Shown here: piece by piece, positions 21,355-32,152 of the stretch
Numbering within the stretch: the first letter of the stretch is position 1
Layout: the number at the start of each line of letters is the position of its first letter
Assembly: GCA_028554645.1 (NCBI GenBank)
Contig: JAQOOI010000018.1
Coordinates: 124,001-188,000 of the forward strand
Direction of reading: 5' to 3'
Source of the DNA: Omphalotus guepiniiformis
Lineage: Eukaryota > Basidiomycota > Agaricomycetes > Agaricales > Omphalotaceae
DNA length: 64,000 nucleotides
Made by a program: the position numbers and the translations under genes
Notes under the pieces: model-generated
Databases searched by the model: none
What the model was told of the DNA's origin: nothing
What the model saw: only the letters and a program-made list of their open reading frames with translations

Positions 21355-23196
21355 TCATATCGCGCCTTTTATGCCAACCTTGCGATATTTCTCCTCGTAC
21401 ACCTGTGCAAGTATCGGCGAGGCAGATCTACAGTCGATATTCTTCTCCGGATCAGGGCTTCGAGGATTCGTGAAGCATGCTGCTTTGTGGTCTTCCAGAA
21501 ACTTGCGGGTACTTTCAAGGTCCTCAAAGGCTAGCTCATTCTGTATGAATGAGAGAGATATCGTCCGATAGCTGATCAAATGTAATAAGAAACTAAGACA
21601 ATTGCAAAAGAAAAAATTTCAGGCCCTTACGCTTTGGAAATAACCATCATTGCCTTCACCCGCTCACGATCAATGAAATGGTCCATAATATAAGCACCCA
21701 TATTCGGCGCATTCATGAAGAGTAAGAAAAGTGCGTGGTAATTGCACATTGAAAGTGCCCGCTGAACGCTCAGTGCGTGGCGAACAGCAGGGTCCGCTTT
21801 CTGCTTGGGCGTTAGTTGACCTACGTAGAGATTTAATTCTAGCAAGACACAAACATATGCATTAGCACTCCTGGCAGAGAAAACGTAGCAGAAAAATATA
21901 CCGCTTCTGTTGCGACCGTGCAGAAGCATTAAGATCCGATATGCAGCGAACTCGTCAACTTTGCCAGGAATACCAAGTTCATATAATGCCTTCAACGTTG
22001 CTTGACATTGGTTGTATTCGACCATATCATTCTACAACAGGGAATTTGAGTAGAACATCATCAACCCTGAAGATGAATGCATACGCTTTCAAGGGCCATC
22101 CGAGCATGTATCTCGTATACTTGAACTGTGAAATCGTTTTTGATCCGCTGAACCTGTGCAAAAAGAAGAATATGTGATAGAAGCGCCAGCTTGAATATTC
22201 ATTACTGCGATAAGAACAAAACGCACTGTAAGATCCTGGCGAAGACTCTTGAATTGATTACATATCCAGGCGTATGAGCACTTCTCTCTCCATCGTTTTT
22301 TCAGTTGTAACAAAGTTTCCTGAAGTACAGCATATGGCCTGATCGTCTCCGGTTTGGGTTCCTGACAAATAAGAGAACGAAATTGTCAACGGAGCTCTGA
22401 CGAGACCCGCTAAGCACGCACCGTTGTCAACCTCAGATAATCCTTGAATATCTCCCTCGACGTGCCGACAATCGTAAACCGATCCCAATCAATGACATTC
22501 TAAACCCAGAACATAGACAGGCCAAGCAGCTCAGGCACGCCATTACCACGTAGCTAGACACATACCGGATCTGCCTCGGGGTCATCGGGACTGCCAAATG
22601 GCGATTGTGAGCGAGACGACGGCGTGTTATTGTAGAACAGATGAGCATTATTATGATTTGCCTTGAGGCCATTCCTTGACTTTTGCCGTTCGATTTCATG
22701 CTCCCGGTGAAAACGTTCTGCCCGCCGATTGAGGGCAACTTGATCGTTCAAATCGAGAGCTGCAGCACCAGAAGTGACTTGCTTCATAGCCTTTTTAGCT
22801 TTCTTGCTGACCGGTGGGTTGTCATGTCTGTGAACAAACTATGAGTCGCAACATGGTAAAAATATTTCATAGCAAACGCACATTTTGCGCTTCAAATTCA
22901 GGCCAGGTGCCGGTTTGGGTAACAGACTTGGACCAATGAGCTTCAGGAAAACGAGCAATGGGCGAATAAAGAACCTTTGAAGTTGCACGCCATTCCAGTC
23001 CGTTGTCCACAAGGTGTGTGCGGCGAAAGCATCAGCAATTACCTGTCTTAATTCATCCTGGGCTTCCTTTCGATTGCTATCTGTCATTTGCCCTAAACAT
23101 TTTGCGACCCAATCTCTGAATGGCAACAATTAAACCCTTATACTGAAGATGATATTGTGCGTACTTGAGCTGTGGAGGCCATGAAGCCGAAGACAT
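21355..23196 (-). CDS. thp3: Thp3/LENG8-type SAC3/GANP-PCI domain protein
   Basis: Member of the SAC3/GANP family. Yeast Thp3 works with Csn12 in transcription elongation and splicing; human LENG8 is the relative. Start ATG 23196 (MSSASWPPQLK), spliced to DWVAKCLGQMTDSNRKEAQD. An N-terminal block WTTDWNGVQLQRFFIRPLLV follows. A basic linker (about 22550-22790) includes RRAERFHREHEIERQKSRNG. The SAC3/GANP core has LQLKKRWREKCSYAWICNQF, KSLRQDLTVQ, then VEYNQCQATLKALYELGI and DEFAAYRILMLLHGRN. Helical repeats SVQRALSMCNYHALFLLFMN and the winged-helix part FIDRERVKAMMVISKA/YRTISLSFIQNELAF complete the PCI fold, with TGA at 21355-21357. The assignment rests on the FKSIRQDLTVQ and EYNQCQ signatures. 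Confidence 0.88.
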
Positions 23197-23396
23197 TTGT
23201 AAAATAAAGCAGAATGATGTGGAAGGAGACGGTGAGCAATAAGTGGACGAATGCTTCCGAATGTGGCAGATACCTACGGCCTTGACAATCAACAACGCCA
23301 AATTTAAAAAATCAATGTTTTTCGAGTATAATGAGAATTAACATTGTATTAGAGCTCATTAGACTATCTACAAAACGGCAAGCCTAGTCTCTACTT

Positions 23397-24729
23397 CTAG
23401 TGTCCTGCCTTGTCCGCTGGGGGATTGTAGACTGGAAGGAAAAAACGCGCTATTGTCAGTAACATGCGTAAATCATTATAATAAATGACTTACTGATCTT
23501 CCGGTTTTTGATCGCGGTCCACTTGAAGCGTTTGACGTAGAGACTAAGAGCAAAGAGACTAGAGAACAGGATGACAGCTTTTATACCAATCTTCTTTCTC
23601 TCGTCATGCTCGGGCTCTGCTGCCCAGTTCAAGAAGGTGACAACGTCTTTGGCCATTTGCGAAGTTGTAGCGGGAGTTCCTAAATACAGGATTAATTAGT
23701 GGAAAACCAAAAGCTATGACGGGGAGATCTAACCATCGTCGTATTCGACCAAACCATCGAAAAGAACACGGGCCATTGACAGAGCACCACCAGGGAAGAA
23801 GGGGTTGTAGTTCATACCCTCACGAATCTCGACTCCAGCCGGTGGGTCGATGTAACCAGTCAAAAGCGAGAAGATATAATCCTGGGATCACCACCTTAGA
23901 CGATGATACGTTTCCAGGTAACTCAAATACCACTTACAGCACCACCGTGACGCGCCTTGACAATCAAGCTCAAGTCAGGTGGAAGAGCACCAGCGTTGCC
24001 AGCCCTAGCAGCCTCCTCATTGGGATAAGGAGCAGGCATATAATCCGCAAGCTTTCCTGGACGCATGAACATTTCACCGTCGTCATTAGGTCCATCTTGG
24101 TATTCTATTTCCTCCGCCAAAGCGCGTGCCTCATCAGCAGTGTGCGAGACGCCGACAAGATTACGCCAGGCAATACGGTCGAGAGAGTGACAAGCTGCAC
24201 AGACTTCACGGTACACTTGGTAACCTCTCCGGATACTAGGATAAAATCGGAACTGAGCCTTGGCAAGGACTGGGTAAGTCAAGTAACGCACCTTGCGTGG
24301 TCGAAGGCGTCAAAGAGCCCTTTATGGGGCCAGGGATAGGCCACGGGGTGAAGACCCTCGTCGCTGAGATGGCTTGCATGCGCCTCACCAAGGAAAGGGA
24401 GAGAACCATAAAGATGGGTATACCAGGCGATCGTGCCAGCTGTGAAGAGAGTCGCGGACGCGAGGGTAGCCCGGGAGCTCATGAATGACTTTACGAATAG
24501 TTGAGCGGATGATAAAAAGGATAAAAATGAGAGACACGTACCTCGAAGGCATTGGAAGAGGAGGAAGAAGCAGAAGATGCGAATCGAACCTGGTGAAACC
24601 AGTTAGAATTGGTAGTCCGGAGCAACTAAACAAGCAGATATTCACCGAAGTTGAGCGAGAGGAGGAGAAGAGAAACGAAGAACGAGACGCAGCCTGCTTC
24701 AAGGCTCCTGAAGACAGCCTTGAAAGCAT
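23397..24729 (-). CDS. cyt1: Cytochrome c1, heme protein of complex III
   Basis: Carries electrons from the Rieske protein to cytochrome c in the inner mitochondrial membrane. Start ATG 24729: [20 protein letters not shown] is an Arg/Ser-rich presequence. A hydrophobic sorting segment [16 protein letters not shown] follows. The mature part has [15 protein letters not shown], then [20 protein letters not shown] with the CAACH heme motif (about 24186-24200). Then follow [60 protein letters not shown] and [20 protein letters not shown]. The C-terminal membrane anchor is [20 protein letters not shown], and the end [11 protein letters not shown] is typical, with TAG at 23397-23399. The promoter has GTCAC-GCC-GTGAC at 24779-24791, about 50 bp upstream of the start. 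Confidence 0.96.
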
Positions 24730-25073
24730 TTTGTAGAAAAAGAGGTTTGGCGGAGGAGGTAGAGTTGACGGGGTAGCTGTCACGCCGTGACCCCTCTCAG
24801 TTTCTGGCCCATCCCGGAGTGAATCGGGTACTCGTTTCAACAGCCAATCACAGCATTCCTATTCATTTTCATAGTACTCGCATCATTATTCCTATCTAAG
24901 TACGGACAAAACGGAGGAGGTATTCGAGGTAATCAGTACTATGTAAACAGCTCTCTGCATCATGTCCAAACATCAAGCTTTAACATAAAAGTCCTGGTAC
25001 TCGTCAGCATTATCACAAAGAACAATTCGAACGAGCTCACTATGTAATCGCGGCGATAAAGTTGTCTAGCCGT
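24730..25073. promoter_or_regulatory. cyt1 upstream region with spaced GTCAC palindrome
   Basis: A 344-bp spacer between the cyt1 start and the stop of the phosphate carrier. GTCACGCCGTGAC (24779-24791) is an inverted pair of the half-site seen in other promoters of this window, here with a 3-base gap. Nothing else stands out. Confidence 0.4.
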
Positions 25074-26257
25074 TTACTTTCCACCAGTGGTACCCATACC
25101 CATGGTTGCCTTGAAGGTATCGTAAATCCACCATTGGAAGCCAGTGAGTGTACCTAGGGGTTACTTGTATAGATACCGGAACAACGTCAGAAAGTCTGGC
25201 TGTAAAACTCACCAATCATGAAAACACGTGTACCGAGACCTTTCGTGGCGAGTGTACTGATGCCGACCTCACCCGCGATTTGGCCGACAGACTTGCCCTT
25301 GTTCTCAGCCTTTCCGAGGAGAGACACGAGCGAGTCGGCAGGATGAGAGACGATAGCACAGACAACACCAGCAATGTAACCAGAAGCAAAAGTGACGCCG
25401 AGTTGAGTGGTCTTGGAGTAGGTTTCCTTAGGCTGTGTGAAGACATGGGTGTAGAAGAGCGAGACGGTCTTCTCGAAGAAGAAGAACTTGGCCATGGTGT
25501 AGGGAATCTGCGCGAGGTATGTGTTAATGATATGGAACAATGCCTATCAAGCGGGATTCAGAAGCATACCTGACGAGACCATAGAGGAACAAGGGAACCG
25601 AAGGGGTAACGAGTCTCCGCCTTCAACTTGCTCATCTCGGAGAGAGCAGCACCAAAAGCAGTAGGGAAAGTACCAGTAGCGCTCGTCTGAATCTTGACTT
25701 TGGTCATCTCCAGGGGGCACAGAGCGATATCAGCAAAGAACTCGGCCGAAGCGGAACCAGCAAGCCAGATGGCACCCTTGTATTTCTCTGAAGCCTCTTC
25801 ACCGGCGGCGTTCATGTAGAGATCCTTGAAAACCTCATAGAGACCATATTTGAACATTCCCTGTGCAGAGTAGCCGACAAAGGTAGGCCCGAATCCTTTC
25901 CAGATACCATTGGCACCTTCCTCCTTTACCAGGAGCTTGAGAGCGGAGCTAAGACCGCTGTACTTCGAAGGGTTGACCTTTTGTACAAAAACACATAAAT
26001 AATTGAAAAGAGAGTAGCAACAGCTGCTACAACGCCTCACCTGCATGTTACACTTGGCGACATCGAGGGGGGTAATACCGGCATGGGTAAAACCACAGGC
26101 AAGGATACCACCAAGCATACACTTGGCGTAGTAGGAGGTATCATGAGGGACCGGTCCAAGGTACCTTTCGAAGGCAACAACAGGTCATGAAAATGAACAA
26201 CGAGAAGTCAAAAAGAACAAACCTGGCATCCCACTTCGTAGGCACGGGAATAGACAT
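25074..26257 (-). CDS. mir1: Mitochondrial phosphate carrier
   Basis: SLC25-family carrier importing phosphate with protons across the inner membrane for ATP synthesis. ATG 26257 gives MSIPVPTKWDAR. Three carrier repeats are visible. Repeat 1 has GITPLDVAKCNMQV. Repeat 2 has ALCPLEMTKVKIQTSATGTF. Repeat 3 has VSHPADSLVSLLGKAENKGK, where the usual third-repeat P-x-D/E-x-x-basic motif is altered to PADSLVS, as known in phosphate carriers. ANGIWKGFGPTFVGYSAQGM and MFKYGLYEVFKDLY are strongly typical of PiC proteins. It ends FQWWIYDTFKATMGMGTTGG, then Lys and TAA at 25074-25076. Introns lie near 25976-26042, 25530-25570 and 25155-25210. Length is about 310 residues, normal. Confidence 0.94.
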
Positions 26258-26750
26258 TGGAATGGATACAAAGAGAAACTAGTTCTGGTCTAATGAAGCT
26301 GAACTGGAATGGCCTGTTCCAAGTTCAAGCAGAATATGGACAGCTCGTCGAGGGAGGAAGCTGGAAGAGTGAAAGCAAGTGCTGACCTTACCGCCAGCAA
26401 TCTGTCGAAATTTTACCCTCCGGCATCCCTCACCCGGCTCCCTCCGCCCCAGCTCCGGCCCGGTTCGGCGGTGTTAGCCGATCTTAGGAAACGAAGTTTG
26501 TGCAAGAAGAATTCAGATTGCTCTTGTGTAAGTATATACTACAAGTCGTGCTGAATGAAAAAAGAAAGAAAGAAAAATACAAAACTAACTAACTTAGACA
26601 TGGGACCGATAACAGAATGGAAGAAACAGAAATATGTATGCCACTGGGTAACTAGCGTCCGTGCTCATCAAGTCCTATGCTAACCAATCATGAATCATGA
26701 TAGATGACGGTATAGTAACGGCAAGTAGGTCGCCAATATTCGTTCCACGC
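26258..26750. other. Intergenic, no gene seen
   Basis: A 493-bp spacer upstream of mir1 and downstream of the CYSTM-like gene. It contains short A/G-rich and AACT repeats (26555-26600) but no credible coding frame, RNA gene or larger repeat. Confidence 0.55.
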
Positions 26751-27270
26751 TTAGAACAAGCACTCGCAGAGTTCTGCAGGAAACGGTGATTTAGTCAGAG
26801 AGCCGACGGAAGTTTACCTGAAACGGGGACGGACCTTCTGCGCAGCAACACAAGCACATTCCTGCTAAGCAAGCACCACAACCTCCACCGCCACTAGATG
26901 ACTGCTGTGGCTGTTGGCTGTGACAAATTATCAACTACCAGAATCACTACAGCGAGGACGAAATGGCACACATACACGTAGACTGTCTGAGGAGCTGGCT
27001 GTGGCTGGTATCCCTGCTGATATCCCTGTGGTGGTCCACCACCATAGTAGGCCTGCTGGGGTTGCTAAATCGTCCATTAGTTCATACTGAGTGATTGAAA
27101 TATTCAGATCTTGAGCATACTTGAGGATAGTAACCACCCTGTCCTGGCGGGGGTCCTAAGACAAGTGAATTAGTACAAGTAAAACATAGAGTACAGTTTG
27201 ACAACGTACCTTGAGGAGGATAATATTGCCCCTGGGGCTTTCCAGCATTATAGTAATCGTTTGCAGACAT
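26751..27270 (-). CDS. Small Gln/Pro/Tyr-rich protein with C-terminal cysteine-rich (CYSTM-like) module
   Basis: Small fungal protein of about 90-100 residues encoded in five short exons. ATG 27270 gives MSANDYYNAGKPQGQYYPPQ, then GPPPGQGGYYPQ, QPQQAYYGGGPPQGYQQGYQ and PQPAPQTVYVQQPQQSSSGG. It ends GGCGACLAGMCLCCCAEELC-ECLF, with TAA at 26751-26753. The flexible YYP/QGY-rich head and terminal CxxC..C-CCC cluster match the CYSTM pattern found in stress-related, membrane-associated eukaryotic peptides. Palmitoylation or metal/ROS response is known or proposed for the family, not shown here. The exons were chosen because all junctions keep the repeat frame. Two CACGTG boxes lie upstream at 27340-27345 and 27349-27354. 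Confidence 0.8.
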
Positions 27271-27339
27271 GAGACAGCTTGGCCCGAGAAGATGGGGAGA
27301 ATCAGTCAGTTCACCTTCGAAAGATTTTATTTATATCCC

Positions 27340-27354
27340 CACGTGTTGCACGTG
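27340..27354. promoter_or_regulatory. Paired CACGTG E-boxes upstream of CYSTM-like gene
   Basis: CACGTG occurs at 27340-27345 and again at 27349-27354, 70-85 bp upstream of the ATG at 27270. Two boxes 9 bp apart suggest a bHLH-type site. The rest of the 27271-27629 spacer shows nothing else. Confidence 0.4.
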
Positions 27355-27629
27355 CCGCAGGCTTCGAGCTTAGCACAGCTTCATTACGCTCAACACGGTA
27401 CACCGCCTCCTGCAACATGACAAGATGACAGCAATCTGTCATTAATTATAACTACTAGTAAAGACATACCACTGCTATTGGTGAAGGTCGAAGAACGAGA
27501 TACAATGGTGTCAATGTACAATTAAAAGGTCTAAAGTGCACTAGAGGTGCAAGTATGTACTCATTAACGAAGTTTGAGAATCATCATCCCAGTCCGATGC
27601 ATTATTATTGTCCACAAAAGACGGGAAGC

Positions 27630-29116
27630 CTAAGGGTGCGAGGGTGACATGAAGGTGAACATCCTCGCACCTTGACGAAGAAAGGACTGTGTCAATCGTG
27701 TTTGCGCTGTTGGGTCGCAAGATTTGAGTGATGCAACTGGGAACGATAAAAACTGAAAAATCAACACACCGACAGCAGTGTATTGATGACGAGGAAGCAC
27801 ATCGAAAGGTCTCGTCCTTGTCTCAGCAAGACTCTGTCCATGTTGCGCGAGGCTCATCCCTCCAGACGAATTTACACTGAAGCTGCATCCATTAGTGTTC
27901 TAGCCGCACCGTACACCCCTGCAACCAATAGACAAATTACCTTGAAATCCGCAAGAGTGTTATCCCCAATCGATAACGACCCCGACATCGGATACTGACG
28001 TCTGGAAAGATAAAAAACATTCCTCTGTTTCCTTGTAGATCCTCCAGCTGGTCTATCGAGGAGACTAAATTGCCGTACAAAATTGGTGCAGACTGCCCAT
28101 TCATCGGCGAAGAGCCCACATCTAGCCGAGTGAGACCGTTTTCACTGTACAAAGACAAATGTGCGATGAGGAAGGGAAGCTCCGCCTCGCTGATTCGTCC
28201 ACGAAAATTCACTGTCAGCAAGTTGGTGTACAGGGGGCAACCTCGCCACCCCTGAAAACTCAAAAACTCACGGGACGACTGGATTCCCAGATGGATCGCG
28301 AACAGTCAGTCGGACAATGACCGGTGGGGTCACAGGTAGACGAGAGAGGGGAGAATTACGGAATTCCCCTGTTTTCTGAGGTTGCTGGACAACCTCAAGA
28401 TGGTAGCTCCTAGTGCAAACAGTGAGATAAACTATAACCCTACGAGACAGAGAGAGAAACTAACACGCTGCGTGCATCGGAGAGTAATGAAGACACCTGG
28501 ATACGAGGCTGGATGCGAGAGAAGCTTGAGGGTATCGGAGACAAATCGGAGAGCGATCCTTGACTAGAGGGTGGAGAACTTGGGCTCGATTGAGAAGACA
28601 AAAAGCTGGTGGAGGAAAACGAGGTCTGAGGTGAAGATTGACCGCTGCTACTAGATGAAAAGTCGCTGCTATCTCTCGCATAGTCACGTAGGGGTTTCAG
28701 CTCGCAGTATGCGCATGAATGTGGATGCAAAAGGTCCTCCGAGTCGCTAGCATCGCTACTGATATATATGCGATAACCATTTTGGACTGATGATGACGCA
28801 CATACACGATCAGCTTTTTTTCGGTGCTCAACCGCAGATCGGGTGAACCAAGGCATCGACTCTGACTAGCAAGCATTTCAGAATTTTCCACCATATGCCT
28901 GGAAGAAAAATGAAAAAAAGAAGATACCATCCCACAAACCTTATTCGTTCGATTAATGGATCGATATTGCCCAATCAGACAGGTCGGAGTTCCTCGCACC
29001 AGGGAACAAGAATCGCCGCAATAGGGCTCATATCCGCAGGTAGATGTTGCGGTTCTTTGGCGGTCATCGAGAGCTGTACATCGAGAAACCGAACACTGAG
29101 CAATAAAACGAACCAT
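27630..29116 (-). CDS. Velvet-domain regulator with Ser-rich N-terminal region
   Basis: Fungal transcription regulator of the velvet family (VosA/VelB/VelC class), which couples development, sporulation and secondary metabolism; the fold resembles NF-kB. ATG 29116 gives MVRFIAQCSVSRCTALDDRQ, a Cys-rich start. A joined exon SESMPWFTRSAVEHRKKADR leads to a Ser-rich linker (about 28490-28660). The velvet domain begins SYHLEVVQQPQKTGEFRNSP and continues with VTPPVIVRLTVRDPSGNPVV, ELPFLIAHLSLYSENG, PILYGNLVSSIDQLEDLQGN, RGMFFIFPDVSIRCRGRYRL and GITLLRIS. After an intron near 27880-27945 come TRTRPFDVLPRHQYTAV and TRLTQSFLRQGARMFTFM, the usual FxV and SRAFARQG-like end. TAG is at 27630-27632. Splice sites in the N-terminal half are tentative. 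Confidence 0.82.
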
Positions 29117-29463
29117 TGGTCACAGAGAGTGAATGTGCCAGAGAGCGACAAAGGGACGATCGCAGGAGATTACCGCAAGAGACTGGACATTTATAGCGTT
29201 TGCACGCGAAGAGGTAATGTCGTACCGGGGGAATGAAACGGACAGTAGAGTCATCAGTCAAGGTTCTGGAAGTAGCCTGACAGATCGGGAGGAGGCCGCC
29301 TGATATGGCCAAAGTCGTTACACCACACAGAGACGCACGCTAAATTTCTAATTGGTCTCGAATAGAGGGCGTGTAAGTTAATAAGAAGCCTGTTGCCGAG
29401 GTACCAAAGCCAGAGACGGGGGTGTATTAGCCATAGATGTAGAATATGTAACGTGTAAGTTGG
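29117..29463. other. Intergenic, no gene seen
   Basis: A 347-bp spacer between the velvet start and the tim23 stop. An 82-codon frame at 29064-29312 opens with TTG and overlaps the velvet start; I treat it as 5' flank. No motif stands out. Confidence 0.5.
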
Positions 29464-30403
29464 TCAAACAATCTTTTTCACATAACTCCAGATCCCCGCC
29501 ATTCCAGACATGAAAACAGCCGCTGAAAGTGCAGGCTTTACTCCGGCTAAAATACCGAAACAAATATCAGAAAAAGTGGCAAAAACATTAGAGAGACGTA
29601 AATAAATCACTCACCCGTCGACTTAAACAGTGCTCCCGTAATTGCACCAGCAGATACGCTCCCAAGAATATCATGCTTCCCTCTTGCGGCATCTATCGAG
29701 GAGTTAACTCCATTGTACACCAGGGCTGGTAAACAATATTCAGACTGTGTAAATGACGACGGAATGAAAAGGGGACCAAAACGGACCGAGTACGCCAGCC
29801 GAGTTCCCAATGAAGGTGCCTCGTCGTGTCACTGAATTGAGAACACTATTGATCCGCAGTCTCGTACTTGACACAGCCAATGGTCTTGAAGCGCCTTCGC
29901 GTACACCCCACAAACCGCCAGCCGCAAGACCTGGAAAAGCAGGGTGAACATGTGACAAAAGATAAAACAATAAGAGAGGGCTAAAGACGGGTACTCCGAG
30001 ATGGAAAGATAAGGTGAGAGAAGGGTCGAGCACTCAAAAAGAGAGCAAAACAAAAACAAAAAAAGTAATTCGAAAGAGATTCAAGCTCACCACTTAGATA
30101 CATAGTACCGGTTCCGTAACATAAATCGTCACTCCACCCCCGAGAAGGTATTGCTGTCCCAGAGCCAGGAAGTTCGCTTGTCTTGTCATCATCAAGTAGG
30201 AGATAGTCCAGTTTGTCGCCGATTTCGGCGAGAGGGTGTAATTTTGCAGGATCGTAAGAACCCAATAGCAAGTCCGAAGCAGTAACCGCACTATCAGGTG
30301 TGACAGCAGGTCCCTCCGACCGCGAAAAAGTAGCAGAGCGCAAGTACGCAGTAGGGTCTCGCGAAGACGAAGCTTCAGCTGAGGACGGTTTCTCGGACGA
30401 CAT
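29464..30403 (-). CDS. tim23: Mitochondrial import inner membrane translocase subunit Tim23
   Basis: Channel-forming subunit of the TIM23 presequence translocase. ATG 30403 gives MSSEKPSSAEASSSRDPTAY, a soluble intermembrane-space part that continues ATASDLLLGSYDPAKLHPLA and DKLDYLLLDDDKTSELPGSG. Then come SDDLCYGTGTMYLSG and LAAGGLWGVREGASRPLAVS, the first membrane span. RLRINSVLNSVTRRGTFIGN and SAGVLALVYNGVNSSIDAAR form the central spans of the Tim17/22/23 domain, and DILGSVSAGAITGALFKSTA the next. The end is VKPALSAAVFMSGMAGIWSY followed by VKKIV, TGA at 29464-29466. Four introns are apparent. It is divergent from the TPR gene with a 214-bp promoter. Confidence 0.93.
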
Positions 30404-30509
30404 GACTGTGGAGAGTAAAGAGCAGCGACCAAGTCAACACAAAGCGTAAGCAGGACAAACCCAAAAATTTCCGGTGTCTCCGTATAGAATAGACGCTGGC
30501 AGTGAATCC

Positions 30510-30555
30510 ATCACGTGATGACACTTGTCACGTCAGGTCTCAGTCACTTTGTCAC
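30510..30555. promoter_or_regulatory. ATCACGTGAT palindrome plus three GTCAC half-sites (tim23/TPR divergent promoter)
   Basis: ATCACGTGAT at 30510-30519 is a perfect palindrome. It is followed by GTCAC at 30527-30531, 30543-30547 and 30551-30555. The cluster lies about 105-150 bp from tim23 and 60-110 bp from the TPR gene. Action on either gene is inferred. Confidence 0.45.
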
Positions 30556-30617
30556 AGCAATTGTCGTAAAATTCGAAACTGCAAGTCTGTAACCTTAGCT
30601 GGTAACATTCAAGAAAT

Positions 30618-31651
30618 ATGTCTTTCAGAGTTTGCTCTCATGTCATTCGGTCGGCTTCCCGTTCTTTGGCTCGTCTCAACATATCTTCAACTTTGATTCA
30701 ATCTCCTTTGACCGGCAAAATACGTCCCAACTCTAAACATTTCGCTTCTCCAACCTTCACGCGTCAGTTCGTTTCGTGAAGTTCGCCACCTGTTACTTAT
30801 ATCCAGTATGCAGGTTATGCGAGCTCAACAACCCCACATTCAACTGCTTCAGATCCGGCTGAAATAGAAGCTTTGCGTTGCTTGGAGGAAGGAACTCAGA
30901 TGCTTGAGGAAGGCGACGTCGAGGGCGCCAAAACTATGTATAGAAGAAGCGCAGAAATAAATCGAAACGCCAGCTCTCTCTATAACCTAGGAGTTACGCA
31001 CTATCATCTCAGTAGGTCCACTGCGATCACCTCATAAGTATACTTACGACAATGTGCGCGACAAAAAATGCAGAAGAGTTTGATGAAGCTATCGCCGCCT
31101 GGAAAGAATCTATCGCATTACAACCATCAAGTCCAGATGCTCATACTAGTGTGTACCTTCCCTGTTTTATTCTTTAGAAGTTTAATACTCCGGTCTCTTG
31201 GCAGACTTAGCGAGTGCATATATCATTTCACCACTTCCTCGTCCGGACCTTGCATTACATCATCTACAGCACGTCGACTACCTACGTCCGCCATATGGCT
31301 AACTGATGATTAGAACTCTTAGTATTGCCTCATCTTTGGCACCAGAGGATCCCGAAATTGCCTTCAACCTGGCCGCCGTTCTGGAAGCAAGTTAGTCATC
31401 CTTCTTACTCCTATCCTTATTGTCTCTAAAATTATTGATATCTAATAGCCGGACAGCTAGAGGAAGCATTGGAGCAATATAAACGTAGTGAAGCCTACGG
31501 CGTCGAGCGAGCTGCCGTGCATATCCGTAATGTCAGTCTCTCACTATCCCTGGTTTCGGGTTGATCTCAGATTTTCATATTTCAGGTCAGTGCAAAAATC
31601 TTGAACCAAAAAGCACAGTCCGCACAAGCATCGGGGAAATCTGATAACTAA
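30618..31651 (+). CDS. TPR-repeat protein with probable mitochondrial presequence
   Basis: ATG 30618 gives MSFRVCSHVIRSASRSLARL and continues with NISSTLIQSPLTGKIRPN. It is rich in R, S and L with no acidic residues, as in matrix-targeting presequences. After an intron near 30769-30810 comes YAGYASSTTPHSTASDPAEI, then EALRCLEEGTQMLEEGDVEG and AKTMYRRSAEINRNASSLYN, a TPR unit. EFDEAIAAWKESIALQPSSP, ALHHLQHVDYLRPPY, LAPEDPEIAFNLAAVLEATG and QLEEALEQYKRSEAYGVERA are further TPR helices. It ends QSAQASGKSDN, TAA at 31649-31651. The specific function is not recognised; TPRs imply a protein-binding scaffold. The tetratricopeptide call is firm and the mitochondrial location inferred. Confidence 0.8.
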
Positions 31652-32152
31652 AATCAGAAACCGGAACCAGAGTCTCCCCATTGCCCACGGGCTACAAGTA
31701 CCTGTTGTACAGACGCCTCACGGACTCATTCAATGAGAAAGTACACAGCCGCGCCTTATTGTCTTTTCAGGGACATACGTGGCATGGTATGTGCGCACTC
31801 GTTGCGAAGGCTGTATATGTAGTGTGCACACTATCTCGTACCTGTGCTGTGCTCTGGTATTCAATCCACACCTAGCACACATCATTGAGACTGTCTGATT
31901 CCGGATATGCTGGCGAAATTGAGTTCATCGACCCGACTGCTTGGCTATCACCCTGAGGTAACTATGTATGAAGAAAGGCTTTGAGGACTCGAGAGAATTC
32001 CGCCGGAATGGAACTCATGTTCAAAATGGACTAGTTCATCGTATCGAGGGACTGAGGAAACAACGCAAGTGCAGACAAGGATATGTACATTTCAGATACT
32101 ACCAGCCTTTGCAACCAGCCTCTTGCGTGGCACAAATCGAGATCATGACTAA
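31652..32152. other. Intergenic, convergent 3' ends
   Basis: A 501-bp spacer between the convergent TPR and PNK-like genes. Short frames occur at 31681-31875 and 31968-32156 but show no family features or splice context. No repeat or RNA gene was seen. Confidence 0.55.

Noticed and set aside
23716..24339. 207-codon plus-strand frame
   Set aside because: It lies antisense to cytochrome c1 exons, whose heme motif and family matches leave no doubt about the coding strand.
24560..24600. A second B-box-like sequence (GGTTCGATTCG, minus strand)
   Set aside because: It falls at an intron acceptor of cytochrome c1, with no A box at the right distance and no terminator, so it is chance.
29064..29312. 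Velvet gene starting upstream at about 29312
   Set aside because: That frame opens with TTG and needs two extra introns; ATG 29116 reads straight into the Cys-rich exon.
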